Shown: in pieces, positions 1-11,949 of the stretch
How the letters are laid out: each line of letters opens with the position of its first letter
How positions within the stretch are numbered: position 1 is the first letter of the stretch
NCBI GenBank assembly: GCA_963682055.1
Contig: OY821742.1
Coordinates: forward strand, 16,895,752 to 16,959,751
Direction of reading: 5' to 3'
Length of the DNA stretch: 64,000 nucleotides
DNA from: Primula veris
Taxonomy: Eukaryota; Streptophyta; Magnoliopsida; Ericales; Primulaceae
Notes under the pieces: model-generated
What the model was told of the DNA's origin: nothing
Database searches by the model: none
Seen by the model: the letters and a program-made list of their open reading frames with translations, nothing else
Program-made: the position numbers and the translations under genes

Positions 1-582
1 AACTAACCAAAAGAACCGGCTGACCGAGTGATTCTTTAAAAAATTTCTACCCACACTAAAATAAAGAAATTTAATGTCGATATTTTTTTTGGTAACGCCA
101 AGTCTAATGTTCTGGCTCCGCCCATGTGTCTCGCTGATCCAACAAGTCAGAAACCGCTTGATTTAGTGAATGCAAATAAAAGACTTAAAAGTCACCGCAA
201 GAAAGAAAGCAATGGATTATAGGACAAGTCCGCAAGTTAATCATCTGTTTCTTCCCACCTCTACACTAATCTTTACTGCCACCTTGGTTGGGGTTATCAT
301 AAACTCTTGCTCGTAATTCATTGGCTTCTCCATGGGGAACACACTAGTTATCATCATGATTCATAAAATCCGTCAGAGAAAGTTTCCATCACTCTAAGAC
401 GGAAACAATACCAAAGAATCTCGTCAGCTTACCAACTCCATGCTGCCTCGTTTGCTTCCAATTCCTGCCATGACTCTAGATAGGCGAATAAGTTATATAG
501 TCATTCCACACACTCGGGCTTCATCAAAGTTGGCAACGATTCCACAGAGTTGAGCCGAATTGGAAATTTTCTTGTCGGTAAC
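1..582. other. Unassigned sequence before the first hAT insertion
   Basis: No convincing gene. Base composition is less AT-rich than the spacers further on and resembles 1212-2760, as if both were one decayed region split by the hAT-type insertion. A retroelement origin is possible, but I recognise no motif. Confidence 0.4.
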
Positions 583-1203
583 CAGGGGCGGAGGCAGGAT
601 TTCGATTGAGCGAAGTCACGATATGATGAATATTTATATTATGTTTTAGATATATATATAACAAGTTTTTGCAGATAATGTTCTAAACTCTAATAATTGA
701 TTAAGTACATTTGCGAATTTTTTTTTTCACTTGCATTTTAATTATTTATGACCATATACTTTATTTTTAATAAAACTACTGTAGAAGTACTACTAGTAGT
801 TTTAGATTTGAATATTTATGAAGATTTTTAAAAAATTATAAAAGATTTTTAGAAAAAAATATTTCATTATAAAAATGTAATAAAATCAGACAATATACAC
901 CATTTATATTTAATACAACTATAACAGAGATGTGTACTGATGGTTTTTGATTTCAATATTTCTGGTGATTTTTAAGAGACTATAAAAAAAAATTTAGAAA
1001 AAAATATTTCATAGTGAAAATGTAAAATAAAAAAAGTGGTGAATTTCTCCAGGTGCAAGACTCGACCCCATAATCTTTGGGTACAACAGAACTTTTAGTT
1101 ACAGCATTTAACCACTAACTAGAACATTTGTTTGGTAAATATTACATATAAAATAGTATTTATTCACATTCCACTGGGGGCAATAGCACTATCTCCGCCT
1201 CCG
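583..1203. mobile_element. Non-autonomous hAT-type element, 621 bp
   Basis: The left end begins CAGGGGCGGAGGCAGG. The right end, read inward on the minus strand, is CGGAGGCGGAG, so the termini form an imperfect inverted repeat with the CAGGGGCGGA-type end common in plant hAT elements. The flanks carry an identical 8-bp duplication, TCGGTAAC, at 575-582 and 1204-1211; the preceding G also matches. An 8-bp duplication is the hAT hallmark. The interior is AT-rich with no transposase frame and contains two diverged copies of a block with AAAAAAATATTTCAT (near 850 and 1000). It must have been mobilised by a transposase encoded elsewhere. Confidence 0.8.
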
Positions 1204-1211
1204 TCGGTAAC

Positions 1212-2760
1212 ACTTGATTATGGGAAAAGAAGGCACAAAAAATGTACTCGCACGCTTTCTTTGGAGTCTTCTGGTGAGGAATATCGACTAAGTTAAGAAA
1301 ATGTTTGTTACTCGTCGAAACATACTTAGATAGCTTATTTCTCCTCAAGGGGAATGAAAATCTGGCACAAATGGCGCCATGTTCTTCATGCCAGGAACGA
1401 ACAAGCTTTGTACTGGTATCCACCAAAACACAAAACAAAAAAACTAAATTGCCAAGCTAAACTCCATCGTCAAACGCTGCCCTATGTGAAAAGAGAATTC
1501 GCTGGATTCCACAAGATCGCTGCAATTACTTGTAAGTTCGCTCCACAATGGGTCCAACTTTCAGTGTCTAGGGGATTAAGATGGAAAGTCACCGTGCATC
1601 ACCATTCTACAATGAGCCTCAAAGTTGTCGCGACAAGGAACATTGAGGAGCTCCTTCGCCACACGGGTTCGTTCGCTGCAAAATAGTTTGTCTCGGTCTC
1701 TAGCCATGGATTTTTGTTGAGATATCACCTAGTCCTGGTAATGGTCGCTTGCATTCATAACTTGGATCCCTGTTAAAAAATAAGTTATGCCAACTAGTTT
1801 CTTCTTCGATGCTTCTTACTCAACAAAATGCTTTCCCGCGAACATTACCGAGCGCCGCCATCGAAAATCCCAAGTCAAAGAGCTCTAACCTTACTTCTGT
1901 CACAGAGTTTAACATTGCTAGTCACTTCTACCACTCTGAGAGCTTAACAACGATCCAAAAGAAGTGGAGGAATATCCCAGGTCTTCTTCTTAAAGATTTT
2001 AAATCAACCTAATTAGTAATCTCGCAAGCACTAAAGCCGGAAACAATTTCCAAAAACAATCGACCAGGTTTCGAGATTCCATCGTTAGTCCTCAGGTGGC
2101 AACAACTTCAAAGAAGGGTCGAGTTGGCATCTGCAATTCCCGATAAACCGCACAAAACTCGCAAGTTCTGTCCTAACTCCGTTGTCTATATTATATCTTT
2201 TCATCACTCTACCGAGACCGGACCAGCAACAAAGAACGGAGTTAGTCGTCAGTTTTCATCGCCGAGCTAGTCATCTGTCACTGTGGCATTGAAGTTGCCG
2301 TGGCGTAAGTCTTTGATGTATTGCACTAGAGGAATACGAATGGGTTTCTTCTCAAGTTTTCAGGAAGCCCTCTCGGCCTCGTCACATTTTCCGTTCACCT
2401 GTTATGGAAACCAAAAAGAAATATACAAGTATAGAAACTCAACAAAATAAAGTTAAAAAAAATGGGTGTGCAAAACGCTTTCCATGGGGACGTTTGATTG
2501 CAACTCCAACACCTAACATGGCTTCACCCTTGCTGCAAGAACTTATCGCTAGCTACCACACATGGAATTCTGTCATATCCTTGCTTCTGTGGATGAAAAA
2601 AAAACACGAAAACAATAATAATCGACCCCACGAACGTCTTAGTCTTTAGCCTCCTCACCAAGCTTTAACGACAGACTGGGTACGAACAAGGAAGCCAACT
2701 CCAGTTTTGAAGACTGGGACGCGAACCATAAGTTGAGAAAATTAAAAAATCACCATCGAG
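1212..2760. other. Decayed sequence, probable retroelement remains
   Basis: Moderate GC with short open frames on both strands (for example 1354-1686 plus, 110 codons), but none looks like a known protein. The minus-strand reading between 1350 and 1700 is protein-like but interrupted by stops. Its texture is like the recognisable retroelement relics nearby, so I infer an old retrotransposon fragment without being able to name a domain. Confidence 0.3.
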
Positions 2761-2764
2761 TTTT

Positions 2765-2984
2765 CACCACAAGAAAAGAAAAAATTCATTTAACATCATA
2801 ATTTTTTTTTGATTATGTTGCTAAAGTGGTTGTGATTAAATTTTAGCAACAGTTTATCAACAAATTATGTTGCTAAAATTGTTGCTAAAATTGTTGCTAA
2901 AATTTAGCAACAACCATTTTAGCTAGTAATATAAGTCAAAACATTTTATGATACTAAATGAACTTGTCGATGTTTTATTTAGTG
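2765..2984. mobile_element. Degraded CACTA-type MITE
   Basis: The same family as the better copy at 15011-15221. The left end CACCACAAGAAAAG leads into ATTCATTTAACATCATAA, and the interior holds the same GTTGCTAAAATT palindromic units. The right end (ATGATACTAAATGAACTTG) has lost the clean TTCTTGTAGTG terminus. Most of the element can fold on itself. It has no coding capacity. Confidence 0.6.
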
Positions 2985-3464
2985 GAAAATGAATGTGCAG
3001 TTGGGTCTACTTATGGTATAAATTTTGGCAAAGGAACGGTGCCATTAAAGTGAAATTCCAAAGGTTACAAAACCATAATTATAGTAGTAATACTATTAAT
3101 TAGCAGGTTACGAAATTCTCTGATGGTTAGACCTTTCAATTGTTACACCATTTAATGGGAGAATAAATTTTAAAAGGTTACAAATACCACACCTTTAAAT
3201 ATAGTACGTAACAGTAAGTTACATTTCAAAAGGGATAAAACTCATGAGTTTCTTATATTAAAAAAAAAAAATGTTGCTTTCAAGTAATAGGATCAGTGTC
3301 CTGACAAAAAACGGGGCTCTAGACTTCAAGTAAAATCGAAATTCAAATTATTATTTTCTTTTATTAAAAGAAAGAAAAAGAAAACTTCAAGCCTGTTTCC
3401 CATTTAGAGCTAAAAAGTTCGAGACACATTCATTCAAAAAGAAAATTTTCTCATAAACAAGTCT

Positions 3465-4240
3465 CGAATGAGGCATTTGTAGGCACGCAAACTTTTTGGC
3501 AAATAAAAATATGTCACATGTCGCTTATAAAATAAAATCCAAGTCTAGATCCGCAGAAATCACTCGAAACAGCGGATCTCATGTTTGTGAAGATCAAATC
3601 TAAACTCACATTCGAATTTCTTCATCATGTTCGAAGATTTTCAACCAAACTCATCAACAAATTCAAGAAAAATCCACCATTTGATCCGCAAGAAACTCCA
3701 GAGGCCGCGAATCAAGTGTTATTCAAATTCAAGCACTCGAATATCTTCATCAAAACCAAAAAACTTCAAGCAAGTTCATCAACAAATTCAAAAAAAATTT
3801 ACCATCTGATCCGCAAGAATCTTCAAAGGTCGCGAATCAAGTGCTTTTCAAAACCAACTATTCGAATATCTTCATCAAGCCCGAATAACTTCAAGCAAGT
3901 TTATCAACAAATTCAAAAAAGATGCTCATTCGATCCTCAAAAACACTTTAAAATCACAAATCAAGCGTTTTTCAAGATCAAACTCACAAAGAAACACAAG
4001 TCAAGATCAAGCTCAAAACTCGAGCAAGTTAACATCTCGATTATCTACAAACAATTCGAGCCACCAAGAATTCAATTTTGCAGAGATTAATCAAAAGATA
4101 TCTATTTTCTTTATTTTAGAAAATATTCAGAGATTGTATCAACAAAATATCGAATAAATAAAATTATTTTGCTTTATTCGATTATTTTCTGTCTTTTTAT
4201 ATTTGATAGAAAATTTTGTGTGAAATAATTGTCGACCCCT
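3465..4240 (+). repeat. LTR-like block with three ~125-bp tandem repeats
   Basis: A unit starting GATCCGCAAGAA is repeated at 3683, 3808 and (as GATCCTCAAAAA) 3932, giving periods of 125 and 124 bp. Each unit contains GAATATCTTCATCAA and CAACAAATTCAA. Before it comes a TGAGGCATTTGTAGGCAC segment, and after it an AT-rich AATAAATAAAATTATTTTG stretch like a polyadenylation region. That layout resembles LTRs of Tat-lineage Ty3/gypsy elements, which often carry internal tandem repeats. The 169-codon open frame at 3581-4090 is a by-product of the repeat. I found no matching second LTR. Confidence 0.45.
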
Positions 4241-4584
4241 TTTGGATGCACCCAATTTGATATGGATTATGATGTGGCTCGGTTGATAGCCTTATGTTAT
4301 CGACAAGCTTTTGTGCTATCATATTCTTACAACTACAATTGTGAGTGATAAATTGCAAACTGACATATTAGTTAGACATTGTGTCTGAAATATTCACCAG
4401 CAATGACTCAATGCTTCGGTTTAGGTGAACATAAAGTACGATGCACAACGTAAATAGGGGTTTCCAGTTTTCATATCTTCTCCACAAACGTTATCACAAT
4501 CTGGTTCATCTCGTTGTACTCATCCCCTTCTTCTCTATTCACCTTGTATGTGTGAAGAATAATTTGTCTTACACGCTACCAGTG

Positions 4585-4760
4585 GTGGAGCTATTATCAG
4601 TATATATGGGGGTGAATTTTAAATTTTCATTATGGGAGGGTTAAATAGCTTTTTTTCGGTTAAAAAAAATGTGCACTGTAAAAAAATATTTTTTGGAAAT
4701 ATGGGGGTTGTAGTCCCTGCCAGCCCCCCATGCTTCGTCCTTTCACGCCACTCGTGGGAC
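4585..4760. mobile_element. Possible hAT-type MITE
   Basis: Starts near CAGTGGTGGAGC, a variant of the common hAT terminus, and ends near ACGCCACTCGTGGG. The interior is AT-rich with GGGGGTGAATTTTAAATT. The termini are only weakly inverted and I could not find a convincing target duplication, so both the boundaries and the class are tentative. Confidence 0.3.
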
Positions 4761-4929
4761 TAATATCTAGGCTGACTGCACTTCCAACACAGATATTCTT
4801 TAAGCCTCGCGAATTACTGCCAGTTTAGAAGGCGGCTAGGCATAATAGGCTTATTGCTGGTAGAAGATCCACTAGTTGATCCTACTTCCTTGACTTCGGC
4901 TACAATCTTCCTCATACATCCACACCACA

Positions 4930-5250
4930 CCGGTTGTTAAGACAATCCACCTATATCATTGCCACTATATCTCTTGCATCTTGCAGAGAATAAATCGCTT
5001 GAACATCCATCATATATTGGATGTCATATTTTAAACGGAGAGTGTATCTAGCAATAATTGGTGGTCCTCCGACTATGTGACTTTGCACCAAGACTTTAAT
5101 CGCATAAATTTTTTGGTATAATCAACAACACTATGGGTCCCCTACTTGCAGTTTATGAACCGTCGATATAGCATTTGTGAATAATCTCGTGGCAGAGAAC
5201 GTTCCTTCAACATCTGTTACATCATCGCCCATTCTGTAACTTGTGGCAAT
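4930..5250 (-). pseudogene. Ty3/gypsy Gag relic
   Basis: The minus-strand reading contains a clear retrotransposon Gag core: a segment like LKERSLPRDYSQMLYRRF, then a GTHSVVDYTKKFMRL stretch and a downstream LLLDTLSV part. The spacing matches the Retrotrans_gag domain of chromovirus-type gypsy elements. At least five in-frame stops interrupt it, so it is dead. No protease, reverse transcriptase or LTR for this element is obvious next to it. The surrounding 4240-5460 has similar composition and may belong to the same relic. Confidence 0.65.
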
Positions 5251-5459
5251 GTCATTTTCATTGCTCTTCCTTGACGTCCTCACCACCACGCTCCAGAACT
5301 AGCAAAGCTCTCCGTAATAGTGTCAAAGTCTGTTGAAGTTCTGCAAATGGTAGTGGTTGTGGTAAATGTTGGGATGGTTGGAGTGAGGGTGATTTAAAGC
5401 AAGTGTGGAGTGATAGCTACCAGAAAACAACTTCATAGAGGGCTATTTTTCGGGAAAAT

Positions 5460-6470
5460 ATTACTTAATGTCGATACCTACCAGCAGGACGTTTGAATAG
5501 CAAAGCCACCCAGTCGGCTAGGTGAAGGTCCGAAAATCTATATACAAGGGTGGAATATTTTTTTCCCATTAAAGTTATTAAGAGTGCAATTTTTTAAACC
5601 GGACAAAATCTTAATTAATTTTTGGGCCAGAACTGCTACCGATCACTTGCCCCCTACATTACAATTCTTCACCCAATAAAGCATGGGCTATACATAAAAG
5701 TCTACTTTGGTTGCATTACCATACAAGCCCCATGATCCCAGTAAATACTTGGATGAGAAAGGCTGTTGCCCTAGCTAATATATCCTGCGAAAAGGGAAGT
5801 TCCGTTGTCTCTTTTCTCTTGTCAGTATTATTGTTCATATTTATGCCCATATCATATTGCCCTTTATATATATAGTAGCATTTTATTACCACATTGGTCA
5901 AATACACACATGAATCAATAACAACCAACATCCAATATATAGTCAATCTGAAAAACTAACAAAGTAAGAGGGGAATTACTATGAAACAGTCAGATTATAT
6001 GACTGATTCACAACCAATTAGCATAAAAATATGTCAAATGTATAAAAAAAAAAAAAAATTGATTAATATTTAAGTTTAGGTTAGGCCTCTCTAGGGTTTT
6101 ATATTTTTATTTGAATTTTTAGTGTGTTGTATAATTTATTTTTAATTTATCAAATTCTAATTTGTTGAAAATAGAAGAAAAAAAATTAGTTATTGAAAAA
6201 CATTATCTAACCATCCATTTTTTATTTTAACAGTGGTTAAGTTGGCTGTTTCATAAAGAGTCAAATAAGTTGACTGTTCCACCCTCAACGGTTATGTTAA
6301 AATTTCTTTACTGACTTGCAAGTTTTAGACATACATAACGCCTATGACATATACCAACTTAGTGAGTTACTCAACAGTTAATACACATGTTGTATACTCT
6401 TAAATAAAATAATAGTATATTTTCTATTTATTTTTCTTTGTTTTTAAGTTTTCTCCTCAATATCTGAGTG
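5460..6470. other. AT-rich spacer, nothing recognised
   Basis: No conserved coding frame, RNA gene or element termini seen. The 76-codon minus frame at 5716-5946 shows no recognisable domain. Confidence 0.4.
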
Positions 6471-6473
6471 GAA

Positions 6474-6629
6474 AACTCGGAAGCAGAGTACCTGACTCTG
6501 AATCAGGGTTACTCTGCTTTCCACAGTCATTAGATCTGTTATTTTATTAATACTATATCAGATCCAATGGATGTGGAAAGCAGAGTAATCCTGACTCAGA
6601 AAATCAGGTACTCTGCTTCCGAAAAACTC
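6474..6629. repeat. Nested foldback (inverted repeat with palindromic arms)
   Basis: The left arm (about 6474-6537) and right arm (about 6558-6629) are reverse complements over roughly 60 bp with few mismatches, separated by about 20 bp of AT-rich loop. Each arm is itself a quasi-palindrome: GCAGAGTACCTGA is followed a few bases later by TCAGGGTTACTCTGC, so each can form its own hairpin. The DNA could form one long stem or a pair of smaller cruciforms; a transcript could form a long dsRNA stem. It may be a foldback transposon or an inverted duplication. The open frame at 6567-6782 begins inside the right arm and has no known domain. Confidence 0.8.
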
Positions 6630-6798
6630 TCTTCAACAACCTTGACCTCCACCTCCACCGAAGATCTTCCACCACCTCAGCCCACGAACATCACCCTGCA
6701 ACTTTCAAATTTCGGTATCAAAGTCAAAACATATCAAAATCAATCAATAAATCAAAATAACCAAAACCAACAAAAAGTCTAAATCAATGAAAAACTAA

Positions 6799-7020
6799 TC
6801 GTGTGTATCAAATAATTGCCAAGAGTTATAATTTATAGCCATTGTGTATTATAATTGATGAAGGCAGTAGTAAACAAATATATTCTTTGGGTAAGCGATA
6901 TTGAAAGTATCGTGTGTATCAAATAATTGTCAAGAGTTATAATTTATAGCCATTGTATATTATAATTGATGAAGGCAGTAGTAAACAAATATATTATTTG
7001 GGTAAGCGATATTGAAAGTG
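6799..7020. repeat. Direct tandem duplication, 111 bp x 2
   Basis: Two adjacent copies beginning TCGTGTGTATCAAATAATTG at 6799 and 6910 differ at only a handful of positions, so the duplication is fairly recent relative to the decayed surroundings. It is non-coding. Confidence 0.9.
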
Positions 7021-7389
7021 GGGGTTCTCGTTAAATGAATTAGAGAGAGAAGTGTGAGGAAGAAAAGATTTCAAGATAAGAATTGTATATAATTAAATAT
7101 AATTAAATATTGTTGGACGTAGCTCCAAAACCTTTACTAATATGGATGGACATGATTTGTGGACACAGGGAATTTTTTTTAATTTTATTAACTCATTATA
7201 TATATTATATAGGAGATAGAGAGAGAATACAGATAGAGGAAACAATAAATCTTTATTAATGAGAATGTGTAGAGATACAAGATCTCTAACCCTCTTTATA
7301 TAGATAGAGATGTAGCGTTACAAGCTCACTTGAGCCCAACTAAAGCCCAACTAAAGCCCATAAAATATAAGATCAAGAGTCCAATAATA

Positions 7390-7412
7390 TCAGGCAACAC
7401 TCCCCATTTGGA
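7390..7412 (-). other. Polypurine tract / 3' LTR start of the copia relic
   Basis: On the minus strand a purine run, AAATGGGGAG, is followed directly by TGTTGCCTGATATT. This is the expected junction between polypurine tract and a TG-starting 3' LTR. The LTR would run from 7399 towards about 7150 and contains a plausible TATA-type stretch (TATATAAAGAGGG, minus strand). Confidence 0.55.
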
Positions 7413-8929
7413 CATCTTGCGTTCTTCGTCTTCATGCAGTTGATATTCATTCGCGGTGCTAAACACATAAAACCTTAAGGTTGGAAAATCCGGTGTGGGA
7501 CAAAACCGGTACCTATGAGAAACTGTATAGCCAAATGATATAAGCCGAAATACCATGTAAGTAACTGATCACAAAAAAATGTGACTCATCAAAACCTTAG
7601 CAGGGCAAACCCAATGGGGAAATCTCTGATCGAATGAAAAATAGTGCAACAATAGTAATAGTAGGGGATTAACCACAAAACAGTTGCCTCATCAAAACCT
7701 TGTTAGAGTAAACCCAGTGGAAAAAACCTCTAATCGAAGGACAAAAGAGTACACAGTGTTAAGAAGTATACAACAGGATACTTCCCCTAATTTTGGCAAT
7801 CTTAAGTGAGATATGATGGGAACATGTCTCGCTAAAAATCTTGCCAAATAAAACTCAGTGGGAAAAAATCTTGGTCTAAGGACAAAAAGAGTACACGAGC
7901 ATGCAACTGGATGCTCTTCCTCACTTGCACACAACAGGGTGCGAGAATTTCAAATAAATAGTAATTAGTGCAGTAAACATTCACCTTGATGCTCCCCCTC
8001 ACTTGCACACGACTGGATGCAAGGATTTCATATTGTAAGAAAGAGTACGAGCATTCGACTGAATGGCTCATTTACTTCCACACGACTGAATGCAATAAAA
8101 TATAACATGTAATAGAATGAACATTCGACATGATGTTCTTAAACTTCATATGTGAAGATTTATTTTGACGATAAATGTTAAATAGCAAAATGTAGTCATG
8201 TCTCTGTTGATCGATAACAACAAGTTGTCCTCAAATATGACAAGTGTTTTATCTAGATCGTGAGACAGAACATATAAAATATGGCTAATACTATCTCGAA
8301 ATCATATACACTCTCTAGTCGTCTCATAGAGTACGAGTAGATCAGAGTGATTTGTTTGGAGTCATTACAAGACCTCCAAGATATCGCCTAAAGACAGACC
8401 ATGTTAGAAATATTCCTTATGCGGGTCTGATAAGTAACCGACATCGGTATAACCGAAAAAGGGTTGCGTTAATTCGAGTACCGAAAGGGGTAGGTGCACT
8501 CGATGACTAAAATGGGATAAACTAGTCCATTTCCAAAATTATTATAAGGTAAGGGAATGTGTCTTTAGTGCCATTTCGATGGAAGCGTGTTAGCGCAATG
8601 CTGTGTCGAACTATACCATTCACAGCAGACGAGATGTTCATCCTAGCACATTAGACCAAGTACAATGATGCACTTATTGTACTTAGATATGAACATCATG
8701 GTTCAATATCTCTTCATCGTCTCATCAGGGACGGACTTGGTCTATATCAATGTCTAGTGATCGAACGATCATGGGAGAATCTGACGACTTGGCGTCATGA
8801 TGACCAAAATTTCATAACACCTTCCGGGTGTAGTCTGAATCATGGACTTAAATTCAATTTTTATGGGACTCGATCATCAGGACGAGTCACTAGCGTGTCT
8901 TCCCAAGATCCTTCATCTCGAAGGCAAAT

Positions 8930-9175
8930 CCAAAAGTAGACCGCGTAATAAAACACACAAGGGCATAATACTTGTTCAAGTATCCCAAGTTGATCAAGTA
9001 CTCACTTAGACGGGTATACCACATCCGCTCGGATTATATTAATCCATATAGTGAACGTTTTAATCAATTGAGGTCGTGTTCCATGGTCAGAAACTACTTA
9101 ATTCAAGCACATGAAATCACGCAGGAACCTTCATCCATATCTCTTTGTCTAAATCCCCATAGAGATAAAACCGTG
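8930..9175 (-). pseudogene. Copia reverse transcriptase relic lacking the YVDD block
   Basis: The minus-strand reading shows YGDLDKEIWMKVP, then SLYGL with SERMWYTRLSEYLINLGY, then ALVCFI, all in the order of a copia reverse transcriptase of the lineage with an SLYGLKQSGRMWYNRL-type motif. Directly after GFA the sequence passes to FEMKDLGKTR (near 8898-8930), a motif that normally lies about 30 residues beyond the catalytic YVDD. The YVDD segment is therefore cleanly missing. Stops and frameshifts confirm it is a pseudogene. Confidence 0.75.
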
Positions 9176-9735
9176 ACCACAATCACATACTGCATATTCA
9201 GTTTTTCGGAAACTACTAAACTAATAACGTAGGGGACCGTTATAACGTTTATTATAAGGAAATCAACCATCTTGTAATCAATTTCAAGGTGTGAGAGAAG
9301 TCTTGCGCTACTAGGCGAGTATTCTACAATCTCATTATCCTCATCACTCTTCCTTACGAATAATCAAATAAACGAACTTGTTTAACATTTGGTGGTGTTG
9401 GAGCTACAAGTCCGAACACAGTTTCGCCAAGGAGTCTACTTGGATTGCAAGTTTCCATTAGGCCAGCCTATTCTACGTTGACTTCAGGCAGCGGTGCATG
9501 GTTCCCTGTTATAATTTGCTCATATTATCAGTCATCACCGAACATATGAACAATTAATCAATGACAGCCTCGTTTTGCTTCAATATCGGCTAAGATATCA
9601 TGATCGACGGATATTTCAAGATTCAGAGTATGAGGAAGAATCATACATCTCCTAGATCCTTTATAATCTCGTATGACAAACGAGTTTCAGTTCACCACCT
9701 CTAGAGCTGAATGAATTAAGAACCGGTCAACTTCT

Positions 9736-9921
9736 TCATATCTTGGAAAGGACGACAGACAGACGGCCGATGGCAGCGTCCTTTGCTTGGCGGGTTCGGC
9801 CAAAGCAACGTGCTACGACATGAACACGACGTCCTTGTCGGACGTCTATCCTTGCAAGCATTTTGCAGCAGGTATAAATGATCTCGTGACATCTCATACA
9901 GTCATTAAATGCGTTTGACAT
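9736..9921 (-). pseudogene. Integrase-RT linker relic of the copia element
   Basis: A 61-codon minus frame contains an ARIDV motif and further on a GRTRQAKDAA stretch. In plant copia elements a variable linker between integrase and reverse transcriptase carries an ARI(D/E)VP motif followed by a basic GRP-GSKD-type motif. Order and strand fit the RT relic downstream at 8930-9175. Confidence 0.45.
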
Positions 9922-11949
9922 TTAGTTAGACTTGAGGGAGTTTATGCACATACTTATCACTAAGTGCAGTTTTGGGGATCAAATTAAGACTGGGTGGGTT
10001 ATGCCACGTTACTTCATGTCATTCCTTATCAACAGTAACGTGCAAATCTCCCCCTAACGACGGGGAGAACATTCTTAGCGATGCTACTTTCGCATATCAT
10101 GTGGTAAAGAGATCGATTGCCAAGTTTACTCTATCAAATGATAGACAGGAGATTCATAATCGACTTATGTCCCCGATTTTTAGAGGTCCATATTTTGAAC
10201 TCTTTAGTGGCTCAATCAAAATATTAAGCACTCAAACACGCGTTCATATGAGACGTCTGACTCATAACCAGTAACCAACTAGTATGTATTTAGTGTTTTG
10301 AGTGACTATGGGCCTCAGACGGACCAATGCAACAATATTCAATGTATTGTTACCCCACACAGAAATATATATTGGTGCGCATCACCAAATAACGCGTTGA
10401 ATCCTTTGTAACTGCTTAAAATTTCTGTGAGTCCATTTTGGGTCGGAACATAATCAACATTATGTTCAATTTCAATTCCCAAAGTCAGGTAATACAAATC
10501 GAAATTTCAATTCTTACTCTTCGGCATTATCAAGTCGACTAGACTTTTCAGTATAATCCGGATCATGAGTCATCAACTTAATGATAAGGCTAAGAGTTTG
10601 GGAAGTATTGCATTTATGTGGACAATAGTAAAATGTGACAATATTGTCGATGCATCAACCATAACCATTTATATTTATGGTCAGTCTTATGAATGGATAA
10701 ATGCACAATAACTCCTTCAATTCTTTACAAAAATTCTACGAGTACATTTCGTGATCTTTACACATACTAGTATTTCAAAATGAGCATTAGTGGTATGCAT
10801 TTTGGATTAATCACGAAATCCAGTCAATACCACAATATCAAAATGCTCTTATCAATCGACAATAGGCGAATGATAGTACAGACAATCATGTCTTAGCATC
10901 TAAATCCTTTATCAATCGACGACAGACGAAATGATAAGATAACTTTAAAGGCTTTTAAACAATATGGTAGCAACCACTTGAAAGACACTTCAATTCATCT
11001 AAAATAAGCTTTTGGTCGTATTGAATGGAGGCTATGTAAAGAAATTTTAATTCTTTCATGAACTATTACCAGATAACACTGGTTTTCTCGAATATTTTAT
11101 AACTCAACAATGTACGACAAATCAATTTGGTTTTACCAAAGATTTCGATTTTGGGACGACAGGTCCAGAATCATTGTCAACGAGTGCTCTTTTAGGCAAC
11201 TAGTTGGTGAAATTATGTGGTACAATGTTATCAATTATTTCCACAAAATCAACTACCACACAAGTATTGGCTAAAATTTCTTAATTTTAATGTTTGGTCA
11301 CATTTGTCAAAGGAATTTGCTCAAATATTACTTTAAATTAATTCAAGAAATTTCGTAAACAGGCAAAACCATAATCCAAAAGTTTGTCCAAATGGAAAAA
11401 TCATAATCCAAATGGAAAAACATAATCCAGCAAAAAATCGGTTCAATGGCTTATCAAAATCAATAGAGAAAGGTATCAAACTCATTTGAGCTACAAAATC
11501 GGGGGTCTCAAGAATTTCATTTTAGTTAGCTTTAACCACATTAGCATCGGTTTTTTCACCTTTATAATAGTTTTGAACTATTTAAGGAGTAGCCGGGAAT
11601 GACATCGGTCATTTATAGCAGAGATTGGCTCCTTGAGCATTGTCTCTTACTTTGGGACGACTGGCCCAATTGTTCCTTTCAAAACTGCATAAGTGTCACA
11701 TATATTCGGTTCAGAAAATTATCTAAACCTCACTTGGCTAAGAGATTCGTCGGGATCACGACAGTTTGAGACAAATAACACTTGTCTTGGTTCTCGATTC
11801 GTGGAAAAGAAATGTTTACGGAGAGCATTAATATCAGGCAAACAATTCGCCATTGATCCAATAGGATTGAAACTGCTCATTGGTGTATTTTCTTATCCAC
11901 AAACAGATGGGTGATGAAGGACCATGGTGAATATAAATTCACGATACTG

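Noticed and set aside
3581..4090. 169-codon plus-strand frame
   Set aside because: Spans the 125-bp tandem repeat of an LTR-like block; lysine/serine-rich low complexity and no known family.
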